Source: Anditalea andensis (GTDB lineage Bacteria; Bacteroidota; Bacteroidia; Cytophagales; Cyclobacteriaceae). Taken from it: DNA of 64,000 nt. Both the position numbers and the translations under genes were made by a program. The stretch is from NCBI RefSeq assembly GCF_000714815.1, contig NZ_JMIH01000028.1, positions 124,001 through 188,000 on the forward strand, given 5' to 3'. Shown in pieces: positions 25,637 to 33,708 of the stretch (positions are counted from its first letter, which is position 1; each line of letters opens with the position of its first letter). The notes under the pieces are model-generated. The model saw nothing but the letters and a program-made list of their open reading frames with translations. It was not told the origin of the DNA and did no database searches.

Positions 25637-26896
25637 TTATTTAATATTTTTTCTATGTCTAAACCTATACTTCCACTTGGAGATCGTATAGGCTGGAATA
25701 GCCTTGAATGATTGTATAATAATGATAATCAGGATTACCATACTGGATATAAATACCGTATCAAATCCCCATCCTGCATCTAATATAACACCGTAAAGTG
25801 CCGGTCCTACGGCGGAACTTAGCACCATGATAGAAGTAAAAAGACTTCTTACTGTACCAATGTAAGTCTGCCCAAAAAACTCCACCTGCAAAGCCGCCAT
25901 AGTGGCATTACCAAAACCTGTGGATAACCCCATCAGTACCATATAGAGGAAAATACCCCACTGACTGTCTACAAGGTATATCACCAATAAAGCACCCAAA
26001 AAAGGTAATAGATAAAAGGGAAAGAAAGTTTTGGCATTAAAACGATCTATCAGAGGACCGGCAGTCAAAATACTAAATGTACTGGCTATGGCATATGCGG
26101 TAAGCCCCAATGCTATATACTCTATCCCCCAACCTTTGTAGGCTATGATGCTGAACTGGTAGAAGAACAATCCAGTGATGGCAAAAGGTACAAAAAACAC
26201 ATTAGGGGCCAATAACCAAAATGGTTTGGAACGCAAAATATCACGCTGCCGCACCTTGGTAGCAGGACGATCAACCCCTCCCCCGTTTTCCACTTTTACT
26301 TCAGATTCAGTTTGTAAGTGTTTTGGTTTAATGGCAAATATGGTGAATACCGTAACGATTAATCCTACCAATGCGGCATTCAGCCATAGAGATTCACGCC
26401 ATCCAATCTGAGCTATTACCAATAAGGTGAGGGCCGGTAAAATCGCTTGGCCCAAAGGATGCCCCAAAGAAGCGATACTGATGGCTTTTCCCCTGTTCTC
26501 TACAAAATACCTGGACATGGTAGTAATCGCAATATGTGAATATAATCCCTGGCCCGCGAGTCGCAATCCAAAGAAAGCAATGGGAAGATACCACCAGGAT
26601 CTGGAGAAGCTAAAAAAAACCAGTGCTGATAAAAATATGCCTGTAGTCATCAATGTGAAATTTTTAAGAGGAACTGTATCTATGTATTTTCCGAGTTTTG
26701 GTAGAATAAGAGCACTTGCTATTGTGGCTATTCCATATAATGAACTTATCAAACTATTGGTAATGGCAAACTCTTCTATCAAATAAGGAATGTACAGGGA
26801 CAATAAGAACGTCTGACCGAAACTCGAAAGAGTGGTCATCATGGCCCCAAAAAAACTCATTGTCTTATTCCTACGGATAAACTGTATGTAATTCAC
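25637..26896 (-). CDS. MFS transporter
   Basis: 419 residues with about 12 membrane helices and a basic central loop between helices 6 and 7 (KPKHLQTESEVKVENGGGVDRPATKVRQRD), the layout of the major facilitator superfamily. The motif FGLRLAGQGLYSH in helix 4 and the Gly-rich stretch ASLGHPLGQAILPA in helix 5 resemble oxalate/formate-type or siderophore-export MFS proteins. The substrate is not predictable. The gene lies upstream, on the same strand, of the iron-box promoter, so it is not under that promoter. A role in export or import linked with the nearby siderophore receptor is only a guess. Confidence 0.85.
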   Translation of the reverse strand: MNYIQFIRRNKTMSFFGAMMTTLSSFGQTFLLSLYIPYLIEEFAITNSLISSLYGIATIASALILPKLGKYIDTVPLKNFTLMTTGIFLSALVFFSFSRSWWYLPIAFFGLRLAGQGLYSHIAITTMSRYFVENRGKAISIASLGHPLGQAILPALTLLVIAQIGWRESLWLNAALVGLIVTVFTIFAIKPKHLQTESEVKVENGGGVDRPATKVRQRDILRSKPFWLLAPNVFFVPFAITGLFFYQFSIIAYKGWGIEYIALGLTAYAIASTFSILTAGPLIDRFNAKTFFPFYLLPFLGALLVIYLVDSQWGIFLYMVLMGLSTGFGNATMAALQVEFFGQTYIGTVRSLFTSIMVLSSAVGPALYGVILDAGWGFDTVFISSMVILIIIIIQSFKAIPAYTISKWKYRFRHRKNIK

Positions 26897-27124
26897 GGAT
26901 ACTGCTGTATAAAAATTGAAAAGAAAAGGGTTATTTCAGGGAATTGCAAAGCTAAGGAATCTATTTTCTACTGCATAGACTACGGGAAATATATAAGATT
27001 TATTATCTTCAAAAACTCCAAAAATGTACCTAATCAATAGAAATGGCACGGGATTGGACTAAGCAGATATTAATTGTAAAATTAAGACTGCGACCGCATT
27101 TCCAATAAGAGCACGAAACCTTTT

Positions 27125-28138
27125 ATGAATAAGCCCTCAATAAAACTAAGCATAATAGTACCTGTATACAATTTAGAAAAATATATTGACTCCTGTTTGA
27201 AATCTTTAATACACATCCCTTTATCACCAGATCTATATGAAATACTGGTAATAGATGATGGCTCAAGAGATAGATCTGTACATAAAATAGAAGCCTTATG
27301 CAGCTCATATAAACATATACAACTGATCAAACAGCAAAATATTGGGGTAGGAGCAGCGAGGAACCGTGGATTGGAGGCAGCAAAAGGGGAATACATCTGG
27401 CTGGTAGACGGGGATGATTTAGTTTATAGTGAAGCAGTGCTACCTGCGCTTGAGGAGGCCATTGCCCATAATGTGGATGCATTGGGATTCCAATTTACCG
27501 CAGTAGATGAAGAAGGAATTGCCGCGAGATGGGTTGATTTCAAACTTGATTTTGGAGGCCAAAAGACTCTAAATGGCCCTGAATTTTATTTGCTTAATTA
27601 TGCTAAAAGTTATCTTTGGCTATATTTATTTAAAAGAGACGTATTTATAAGAGGTAACCTTAAATATCATGAATCTATCAAAATGCAGGATGGAGAGCTG
27701 ATGCCAAAGATCTTTATGAACTGTGAGTCTGTAAGATCCTATGACCAACCTCTTATCAAATACCGATTCAGGCCCACTTCTGCTGTAAATGATGTAAATG
27801 AAATCCACAGAGCTTTTTTCTATAAATCTATGGTAGTCGTAGCAAAAAGTCTCAAAGATTTACAAGATCAACTCGAAAGCGGAAGCACTATGCACAAAGC
27901 CATCAAGTTAAAACAGTCTCAGATGAATCAAATGCTATTTACTAACTTGGTCTCCAATAAGTACAGTGACGAAATTAATTTGCAGTTTATCTCCATGCTA
28001 AAAGAAAATGGCTTATTGCCATTTAAGCCCATTTCCGGATTTACTCCTAAAATGAACTTTAAATACAATGTATTCCGTAAATTGGTTAATATCAGCCCAC
28101 AAAAAGGGCGAAACATTTATCAAAAGCTTCTGATGTAA
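27125..28138 (+). CDS. Glycosyltransferase family 2
   Basis: 337 residues. The GT-A fold begins at once: LSIIVPVYNLEKYIDSCLKSL (8-28), then the nucleotide-binding DDGSRD, GVGAARNRGLEAAKGEYI and the metal-binding DGDD motif near 95. The C-terminal 130 residues are acceptor-side helices with no membrane segments. GT2 enzymes of this type add sugars to surface polysaccharides or lipids using an NDP-sugar donor. No polysaccharide cluster surrounds it, so the acceptor is unknown. The gene is monocistronic and ends in two hairpins shared with the converging nhaA gene. Confidence 0.92.
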   Translation: MNKPSIKLSIIVPVYNLEKYIDSCLKSLIHIPLSPDLYEILVIDDGSRDRSVHKIEALCSSYKHIQLIKQQNIGVGAARNRGLEAAKGEYIWLVDGDDLVYSEAVLPALEEAIAHNVDALGFQFTAVDEEGIAARWVDFKLDFGGQKTLNGPEFYLLNYAKSYLWLYLFKRDVFIRGNLKYHESIKMQDGELMPKIFMNCESVRSYDQPLIKYRFRPTSAVNDVNEIHRAFFYKSMVVVAKSLKDLQDQLESGSTMHKAIKLKQSQMNQMLFTNLVSNKYSDEINLQFISMLKENGLLPFKPISGFTPKMNFKYNVFRKLVNISPQKGRNIYQKLLM

Positions 28139-28180
28139 GTCATTTCCATTTATCGATATGGGCAGGCTGGAAAGAAGAAA

Positions 28181-28203
28181 TGGGTGGAGATCCTATCCAC
28201 CCA
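28181..28203. terminator. Hairpin between glycosyltransferase and nhaA genes
   Basis: TGGGTGGA (28181-28188) pairs perfectly with TCCACCCA (28196-28203) around a 7-nt loop. It lies 42 bp after the glycosyltransferase stop and 21 bp beyond the nhaA stop. T-runs are weak on both sides. Confidence 0.5.
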
Positions 28204-28209
28204 CTCATA

Positions 28210-28236
28210 AGCCTTGGTAATAATCAGGCTCTTTTT
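28210..28236 (+). terminator. Intrinsic terminator of the glycosyltransferase gene
   Basis: AGCCT (28210-28214) and AGGCT (28226-28230) form a short stem followed by CTTTTT (28231-28236). It overlaps the last codons of the converging nhaA gene. Confidence 0.45.
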
Positions 28237-29525
28237 AATAGATAGACTCCTAAAGTTCCTGAAAATAGGGATGCGAGTAATATTCCATACTTCGACTGGT
28301 CAACAAGATTGGCATCTTCAAAAGCCAAAGCCGTAATGAATATTGACATGGTAAAGCCAACCCCCGCCAAACTGGCTATGCCGGCGACATGCTTCCAGTT
28401 CATATTTTTGGGAAGAGTGGCCCATTTCATTTTGACCAATATCCATGTAAACGATATAACACCTACCAATTTGCCCGCTGTCAATCCAAAAAATACTCCA
28501 ATACTTATCGGGTTGATCAATTCAGCAAAGAAATTATTACCTAACTCCACACCCGCATTGGATAGGGCAAATAAGGGAATGACCACAAAGGTTACAATAG
28601 GATGCAATGCTCCTTCTATTTTTTGAAGGGGGGTCTGCGCATCCCGTGATATCACCTTTATCTTTTCGATGATCTGATGCTGTTTTTGGGTCATCAGTGG
28701 CCCCTTTATAGGGATCTGCCGATTAAACTTATAAATCAGATGACTGATATACCTGGAATATAGGCTTTCATTTACCCGGGTACGGGCCGGGATAGCAAAT
28801 GCTACCAATACACCTGCTATGGTGGCATGCACACCTGAAAGCAGAAACGCAAGCCAAACTCCCCCTATGCCGATTATCGCATAAAAGATAGTATTCCTTA
28901 TGCCTATAAGATTGGCCCCTACTAAAATGCTCAATAGAGCAAGCCCGCTAAAAAGACTGAAATAGGATAATTCTGAACTATAGAAAAAAGCAATCACCAA
29001 GACCGCACCGAGGTCATCGACGGTGGCCAATGCAACTAAAAACACCTTTGCGGTAAGCGGGACCCTTTTACCAGCCAGGGTCATAAGAGATAAAGCAAAA
29101 ACAATATCTGTGGCCATAGGTATGCCCCATCCAGACACGGAGGTCTCCCCTTGGTTGATTGATATGTATATCAAAGCTGGAAATACCATTCCTCCCAATG
29201 CGGCTGCCATCGGCAATACCGCCTTTTGCGGTGTAGATAATTCTCCTGCTATGATTTCTCTCTTTAACTCTAAGCCTACTACAAAAAAGAACATGGCCAT
29301 CAGTCCGTCATTTACCCAATGGTGGAGGGAATATGAAAGAATACTGTTTTCAAACCCTATACTGAAATAGGTATGCCAAAGGTAGTGGTAGGAATCCCGC
29401 CAGGGAGAATTGGCCCAAACCAGTGCCACTACTACAGCAATAAATAAAGCAATGCCTCCAGAGTTGTCATAATGTATAAATTTATTTATCGGCCTGATCG
29501 TTTTGTCCAACAGATTTTTCTTCAT
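28224..29525 (-). CDS. nhaA: Na+/H+ antiporter NhaA
   Basis: 433 residues with about 12 membrane helices. The ion-binding aspartates are in ATVDDLGAVLVIAF (the Asp163/Asp164 pair of the E. coli protein), and the conserved ATDIVFALSL and VGLELKREI motifs are present. A cytoplasmic loop of about 60 residues (KFNRQIPIKGPLMTQKQHQI onward) separates the two halves. NhaA exchanges sodium for protons and supports growth in saline or alkaline conditions, which suits a marine or saline habitat. It appears to be a single-gene transcript. A 16-bp palindrome lies upstream at 29603-29618. Confidence 0.97.
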   Translation of the reverse strand: MKKNLLDKTIRPINKFIHYDNSGGIALFIAVVVALVWANSPWRDSYHYLWHTYFSIGFENSILSYSLHHWVNDGLMAMFFFVVGLELKREIIAGELSTPQKAVLPMAAALGGMVFPALIYISINQGETSVSGWGIPMATDIVFALSLMTLAGKRVPLTAKVFLVALATVDDLGAVLVIAFFYSSELSYFSLFSGLALLSILVGANLIGIRNTIFYAIIGIGGVWLAFLLSGVHATIAGVLVAFAIPARTRVNESLYSRYISHLIYKFNRQIPIKGPLMTQKQHQIIEKIKVISRDAQTPLQKIEGALHPIVTFVVIPLFALSNAGVELGNNFFAELINPISIGVFFGLTAGKLVGVISFTWILVKMKWATLPKNMNWKHVAGIASLAGVGFTMSIFITALAFEDANLVDQSKYGILLASLFSGTLGVYLLKRA

Positions 29526-29602
29526 AGCAGATTTATAGGGATGTCTCTTTACAAAATTAATGGATTAGGGAAGCTTAACGGGTAACTTTAAATATATATC
29601 AA

Positions 29603-29618
29603 CATGACATTTGTCATG
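29603..29618. promoter_or_regulatory. Perfect 16-bp palindrome upstream of nhaA
   Basis: CATGACATTTGTCATG is a perfect inverted repeat (CATGACA-TT-TGTCATG) 78 bp upstream of the nhaA start. TGACA-N2-TGTCA half-sites of this kind are common operators for dimeric HTH repressors such as TetR-family proteins. No regulator gene is adjacent, so the bound protein is unknown. The palindrome also contains an ATG that opens a 34-codon frame to 29708 on the plus strand; I regard that frame as doubtful. Confidence 0.5.
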
Positions 29619-29764
29619 GGTTGGCAAAAGTTGACCGATAAAAGCTTAAATTATGAAGATAAGTATTATGCCGAAATTAAAAAAATCGTCGGTAAGGGAG
29701 AACCTTGAATTTAAAGAATAAAGAGAATAAAATAGTTCTTTTTAACACAAAAACATGAACTTAA

Positions 29765-29796
29765 GAAAGAAAGCACAGATCGCTATGCTTTCTTTC
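29765..29796 (-). terminator. Terminator downstream of the ankyrin gene
   Basis: GAAAGAAAGCA (29765-29775) pairs perfectly with TGCTTTCTTTC (29786-29796), an 11-bp stem with a 10-nt loop, starting 19 bp after the ankyrin stop codon. On the minus strand a T-rich stretch follows. Confidence 0.65.
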
Positions 29797-29814
29797 AATA
29801 CAAGCCATCTTTTA

Positions 29815-30273
29815 TTATCTTAACAAATCGGCTATATCCTTTAGGCCTTGATTCTGGGCGTGCTCATAAGCGTTTAAACCCTTGGCATCCCTAATGGTTT
29901 TATCAGCACCATGTTGGATCAATAGCTCAACTATTTCATATTGGGCAAAGGTTGCTGCATATATCAGCGCAGTAGCGCCACTGAAATTCTGACTGTTCAA
30001 TTCTGCTCCCGATTCTATCAACATCTCTGCTATCTCAGGATTACCCTTAAAACTTACACCCATCAAAGCCGTATTCCCAGCTACATCTCTCGCATTGATA
30101 TCTATACCTGCCTCCACCAAAAAACTGGATATATCCCCTTGGTCATTATAAGCTGCTAAAATGAGCGGTGGAAAGCCTTTGGGATCCTTACTATTGAGCA
30201 ATTCGGGGTTTCCCTCTATAGTATGCTTTAGCTCTTCAAGCTCTCCTTTACGTATTAATTCAAAAATATCCAT
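29815..30273 (-). CDS. Ankyrin repeat protein
   Basis: 152 residues from the Met of MDIFELIRKGELEEL; an earlier in-frame ATG at 30309 would add 12 residues that do not fit the repeat. About four ankyrin units follow (PPLILAAYNDQGDISSFLVEAGIDINARD, NTALMGVSFKGNPEIAEMLIESGAELNSQ, TALIYAATFAQYEIVELLIQHGADKTIRD, then a capping unit). There is no signal peptide. Small ankyrin proteins of this type often accompany catalases or other stress enzymes, but no such gene is adjacent here. It is probably a cytosolic interaction partner. Confidence 0.88.
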   Translation of the reverse strand: MDIFELIRKGELEELKHTIEGNPELLNSKDPKGFPPLILAAYNDQGDISSFLVEAGIDINARDVAGNTALMGVSFKGNPEIAEMLIESGAELNSQNFSGATALIYAATFAQYEIVELLIQHGADKTIRDAKGLNAYEHAQNQGLKDIADLLR

Positions 30274-30317
30274 ATAAACCGTTTCTTTTAAAATCCCAAA
30301 TAGCATCATTTTGTTAT

Positions 30318-30350
30318 AATTTGAAATATTTTTTTTAAATATTTCAAATT
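30318..30350. repeat. Perfect AT-rich inverted repeat upstream of the ankyrin gene
   Basis: AATTTGAAATATTT (30318-30331) and AAATATTTCAAATT (30337-30350) are perfect complements with a 5-T loop, a 14-bp stem. It lies 45 bp before the ankyrin start and could be an operator or part of a terminator. It is too AT-rich to be a strong transcription terminator. Confidence 0.6.
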
Positions 30351-30420
30351 GGTTCTGCTTCCGGTGCTTTTTTGTAGGTCAACTTTCTACTTTGGCCAAA
30401 AATTTCTATAGGTAAAATTT

Positions 30421-30454
30421 AAATAGGCCTGCCGGCACACCGGAGGCCTTATTT
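30421..30454 (-). terminator. Terminator of the hmuR-hmuY transcript
   Basis: AAATAGGCCT and AGGCCTTATTT pair with one bulge, and inside them CCGG pairs with CCGG around CACA. The stem begins 3 bp after the hmuY stop codon and is followed on the minus strand by an AT-rich run (ATTTAAATTTT). It is the strongest hairpin of the heme locus. Confidence 0.75.
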
Positions 30455-30456
30455 AA

Positions 30457-31080
30457 TTAAAATGATTTACTACCATCAGGTTGCAAGATATATTGAAAGG
30501 TGTAATATGATCCGGGGGTAGTCATGGCATTCACTTCAGAAATAGGTGGGTTGTCTTTGTAATAGCTCAAAATTTCTACCTTAGCATATTTTCCTCCATT
30601 GGTTTTCACCAGTAGGATCCTTCCAGGTACAGGACTTATAATATGTGAACTGGAATTATAATTATACCAGCCATTACCACTACCGGTAGGAATGGCAAAC
30701 TCACTTTGGGAATCAGATCTGAAATCCAATCCAGTGGGCACCTCCCTGGTTTCTTCAAACGTCCCTTGCATCATAGCAGCCGAAGCATTCCCAGGTCCGC
30801 TTACGCCACTGTTTACGATGATGGTTGTACCTTTAAATCCGATATCCCAGTTCTGATCTGCATTATTTACTTCAGTATTGGTTTCCAAACTGTAATATCG
30901 GAATGGATTTTCCTGCTCCACCTGACCAGTAGTTCTATTGATGACATCTCCTGGAGCATGTATGTTTTCGACGACTACTGCGTCTAGTTGTACCACAGGG
31001 TCATTATCTTTTTGTTTTTCACAACTGATCGTTAAAGCTAATAAAGACATTAAAGAAAGTAATTGAATCTGTTTTTTCAT
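30457..31080 (-). CDS. hmuY: HmuY-family heme-binding lipoprotein
   Basis: 207 residues with lipobox LTISC (Cys20). The mature part has the HmuY pattern: PFRYYSLETNTEV followed by NADQNWDIGFKGTTIIVNSG, then a beta-rich core and YTFQYILQPDGSKSF at the end. In Porphyromonas gingivalis HmuY is a surface lipoprotein that captures heme and passes it to the receptor HmuR. Here the gene lies 17 bp downstream of a TonB receptor and in the same orientation, which is the hmuR-hmuY arrangement in reverse gene order. The two heme-liganding residues cannot be assigned without a structure-based alignment. Confidence 0.85.
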   Translation of the reverse strand: MKKQIQLLSLMSLLALTISCEKQKDNDPVVQLDAVVVENIHAPGDVINRTTGQVEQENPFRYYSLETNTEVNNADQNWDIGFKGTTIIVNSGVSGPGNASAAMMQGTFEETREVPTGLDFRSDSQSEFAIPTGSGNGWYNYNSSSHIISPVPGRILLVKTNGGKYAKVEILSYYKDNPPISEVNAMTTPGSYYTFQYILQPDGSKSF

Positions 31081-31097
31081 TTTTATTTTTGATTAAA

Positions 31098-33416
31098 TTA
31101 TTGGTGAATTAAATTATATACTGGAAGCCTAAGTCCTACATACAAGGATCTACCTGGATTGGTAGGATCATGGATGTTTAGGCTATTTGTCAAGTTAAAA
31201 CCGCCTACTTCGACCGTTATACCATTGGTAAATGATCTTTGGAGGTTCAAATTCCATTGCGTAATACCGGGAGCATACTCTGAGGGATCATCTAAAATCA
31301 GATTGCCATTGCGATCTCCAAACCCAAAGGGCCCTCTATAAATACCCCGTAGCGATACATCAATTTGGGAAACGGATTCGTGGTAGTTCACTTTGAAATT
31401 GCCACTGTGCCTGCTCCTGTTAAACAGTCCTCCATAATCACTACGGGTCACCCTGACTGTCCTGTTCTGATCATTTCTTTTAAATATTTCTCCATTACTT
31501 ATTTTTTTCAATACATCCTCGTCTTTAGCATCCAGATACATATATCCCACTGCTAACCTTAAATCTGAAGTAATCCGAAAATTGAGATCTAATTCGATTC
31601 CTTGGGTTACCACATTGGCTATATTGAAATAGGAAAATGCATTTTGTCCAGAAGTGAGCCTTGCCACTGGTGCAGTTTCTATCAGGTTACTGATGTCATT
31701 CCTGAAAAAATTTCCTTGCACCATTATACTGGCTACTGGTTGCCAGCGAAAACCTGTGTTGATGGCAATGGATTTCTCAGCCTCTAAAGCTCCGAAGTTG
31801 GATGGATCTATCAGTATCTGCTGGACTAACCCCAGCTGCTGAAGTCTTTCCACCCCTTCATTTACCAGATTTGAACCAAATACGTAATAGCCAATGCCAG
31901 CATTATTGAAGTTCAGCAAAAGCTGACGGAAATCCGGTGCTTTAAATCCAGCACCAACAGATGTCTGCCAACTGAATTTATCAGATAGCCTGTACATACC
32001 GGAAAGTTTGGGACTCAATCTCCCTCCAAACTGGCTATGAAGATCTCCCCTTAGCCCACCTACCATGCTCCATTTATCGGTAGGTTCCCATTGATATTGG
32101 AAAAATAGATAACCTGCATCAAATCTGTTTTCGGCTTCATATCTCGTTGCCTCTACCGTTTCCATGAAATGACCTGCCCCTAGAGTAATCAAGTTTTGCT
32201 CATTAAGAGAAAAGTCTCCCTGAAATTCAGTGCGGTGATAAAACTGCCGAAAATCCTCCGAATCCAGCACACTATAATCCTCCTGAAATCGGCTTAGCAT
32301 GTCTGTAGAGAATACAGATGACATTCCCCTGAGGGTAAAACGCATATTTTCAGAGGGTTTAAAGGACAAGGTAGGATTGATATTCAGCTCCTGCTTATTG
32401 CCTAACATATCCACAGGTTTGAGGTTTGCATTTTCCATTACCCCCATGACATTTTCAGAGGCTTCTTTATAGTACCGACCAAATATTTTCAAATCCCATT
32501 TTTCAGTAAGCTTCCGCTCTACTTTTAGCTGCCCCGTTTGCGCATTGAATCCGGGCCCTGTTTGTCCAAGCACATCCGGTGTCAAATCAAATCCGGCAGT
32601 GGTGAAGTGGTTGAAATATCCGGATAGGTTCCATCCATTTTGGTTCAGTCCCATTTCTGCGCTTAGATCTAGGGTCTGAAAAGACCTATATCTTGATTCC
32701 AGATTGAGTGTTTTAGGAGCAAGATTTTTTTTGGTGATGATATTGATTACCCCGGCCATAGCCTCACTTCCATAGATGGCGCTGGAGGGGCCCTTTAAAA
32801 TTTCAATTTTTTCAATATTAGATACTGAAAGCCTATCGAGATCAAAAGTTCCCCCTGTCCTTCCTATGAGTGGTTCTCCGTCTAATAATATCAGTATATA
32901 ATCCGATGACATGCCCTGCATTTGTATGCCTGCACCATGGTCGGAGACAATTTGAAGTCCGGTCTGCTCCCTTAGCACTTCAGATAGCCGCATTCCTCCC
33001 GTTTCTCTGATCTGCTTTTGGTTGATGACCGTTACAGGCATGGGAAGATCTTCTACGCTCCTATCGGTGCGGGTAGCAGACACCACTACTTCCCCCAAGT
33101 TTCCAATCTTCTCTATCAAGATTACAATAGCCTGCTTTTGATAAGTAAACTTTACTGTCTCAAAACCCATGGCTTTGATTTCCAGCTCTTCATTACCTTC
33201 ATAGAAATCCGGCATGAATACCATTCCTTCTGCATTCGCATTAGCATAAAAGTTATCCGGACCTTTTACTATGGCGTGCAGTATAGGCCTACCTTTAGTA
33301 TCTTTTACCATAAGCACATTTTGGTCATTTTGCAAAGCCGTAAGGGGATATGGATAAAGGAGTAAATAGCAAAGCAGAGCAACTAGCAGATAAACAGGAT
33401 AACCAAATCTTTTCAT
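31098..33416 (-). CDS. hmuR: TonB-dependent heme receptor HmuR-like
   Basis: 772 residues from the ATG at 33414-33416, chosen because it begins MKRFGYPVYLLVALLCYLLLYPYPLTALQ, a clear signal peptide. An open frame extends 35 codons upstream but lacks signal character and lies in a repeated region. A short carboxypeptidase-like domain (about 35-105) precedes the plug (VVVSATRTDRSVEDLPMPVTVINQKQI) and the barrel. The Ton box region is near VVVSATRT. The neighbours (HmuY downstream; hmuTUVS upstream) make heme the likely substrate. It sits 292 bp from hmuS and may have its own promoter. Confidence 0.9.
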   Translation of the reverse strand: MKRFGYPVYLLVALLCYLLLYPYPLTALQNDQNVLMVKDTKGRPILHAIVKGPDNFYANANAEGMVFMPDFYEGNEELEIKAMGFETVKFTYQKQAIVILIEKIGNLGEVVVSATRTDRSVEDLPMPVTVINQKQIRETGGMRLSEVLREQTGLQIVSDHGAGIQMQGMSSDYILILLDGEPLIGRTGGTFDLDRLSVSNIEKIEILKGPSSAIYGSEAMAGVINIITKKNLAPKTLNLESRYRSFQTLDLSAEMGLNQNGWNLSGYFNHFTTAGFDLTPDVLGQTGPGFNAQTGQLKVERKLTEKWDLKIFGRYYKEASENVMGVMENANLKPVDMLGNKQELNINPTLSFKPSENMRFTLRGMSSVFSTDMLSRFQEDYSVLDSEDFRQFYHRTEFQGDFSLNEQNLITLGAGHFMETVEATRYEAENRFDAGYLFFQYQWEPTDKWSMVGGLRGDLHSQFGGRLSPKLSGMYRLSDKFSWQTSVGAGFKAPDFRQLLLNFNNAGIGYYVFGSNLVNEGVERLQQLGLVQQILIDPSNFGALEAEKSIAINTGFRWQPVASIMVQGNFFRNDISNLIETAPVARLTSGQNAFSYFNIANVVTQGIELDLNFRITSDLRLAVGYMYLDAKDEDVLKKISNGEIFKRNDQNRTVRVTRSDYGGLFNRSRHSGNFKVNYHESVSQIDVSLRGIYRGPFGFGDRNGNLILDDPSEYAPGITQWNLNLQRSFTNGITVEVGGFNLTNSLNIHDPTNPGRSLYVGLRLPVYNLIHQ

Positions 33417-33476
33417 CTGGTTATAATTTGTCTCTATAGGCCATAACTTATCCCGTGACGCAGGAAACGGGATGGA
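33414..33476. repeat. Imperfect direct repeat, copy 1 (includes the hmuR start codon)
   Basis: About 63 bp that align with copy 2 at 33530-33594. Shared landmarks are CATC(T/A)G(G/A)TTA at the left, CCATAACTT(A/T)TCCCGT in the middle and CGGGATG at the right. ATCCCGT and ACGGGAT within it form a stem of 7 bp around an 8- to 9-nt loop. The hmuR start codon is inside the left end. Confidence 0.6.
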
Positions 33477-33529
33477 AACTCGCATGTTTATAATCATCCC
33501 AGTGTGTGAAGTTTGCTTCATGACTCGAA

Positions 33530-33594
33530 TTCATCAGATTAAATTTAGTTTTTAAAAGCCATAACTTTTCCCGTACCCAAAGTCGGGATGAAAA
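33530..33594. repeat. Imperfect direct repeat, copy 2 (upstream of hmuR)
   Basis: The second copy of the element that contains the hmuR start, 118 bp away. CCATAACTTTTCCCGT and TCGGGATGAAAA are conserved, and TCCCG/CGGGA again form a small stem. On the minus strand it reads like a second, aborted copy of the hmuR leader ending GATGAA. Confidence 0.6.
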
Positions 33595-33708
33595 TGATCT
33601 TAACTTCTTACCACGTGTCTATAGTGCAGCTGGGAAGGCCATGAAAGCGACCCATTGCGCCATTTGAAAGTGGAGAAAGTTTCCTGAATTTTTATAGATG
33701 GGATCGCT

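Noticed and set aside
29604-29708. A 34-codon frame starting inside the nhaA-upstream palindrome
   Set aside because: No ribosome site or homology, and its start codon is part of a palindrome that is better explained as an operator.
33417-33521. N-terminal extension of hmuR by 35 codons
   Set aside because: The extension precedes a clear signal peptide and lies in a repeated leader region, so the internal ATG at 33416 was preferred.
33533-33549. A weak iron-box-like sequence (ATCAGATTAAATTTAGT) before hmuR
   Set aside because: Only about 13 of 17 positions fit, and it is part of the direct repeat; the copy-1 equivalent does not fit.
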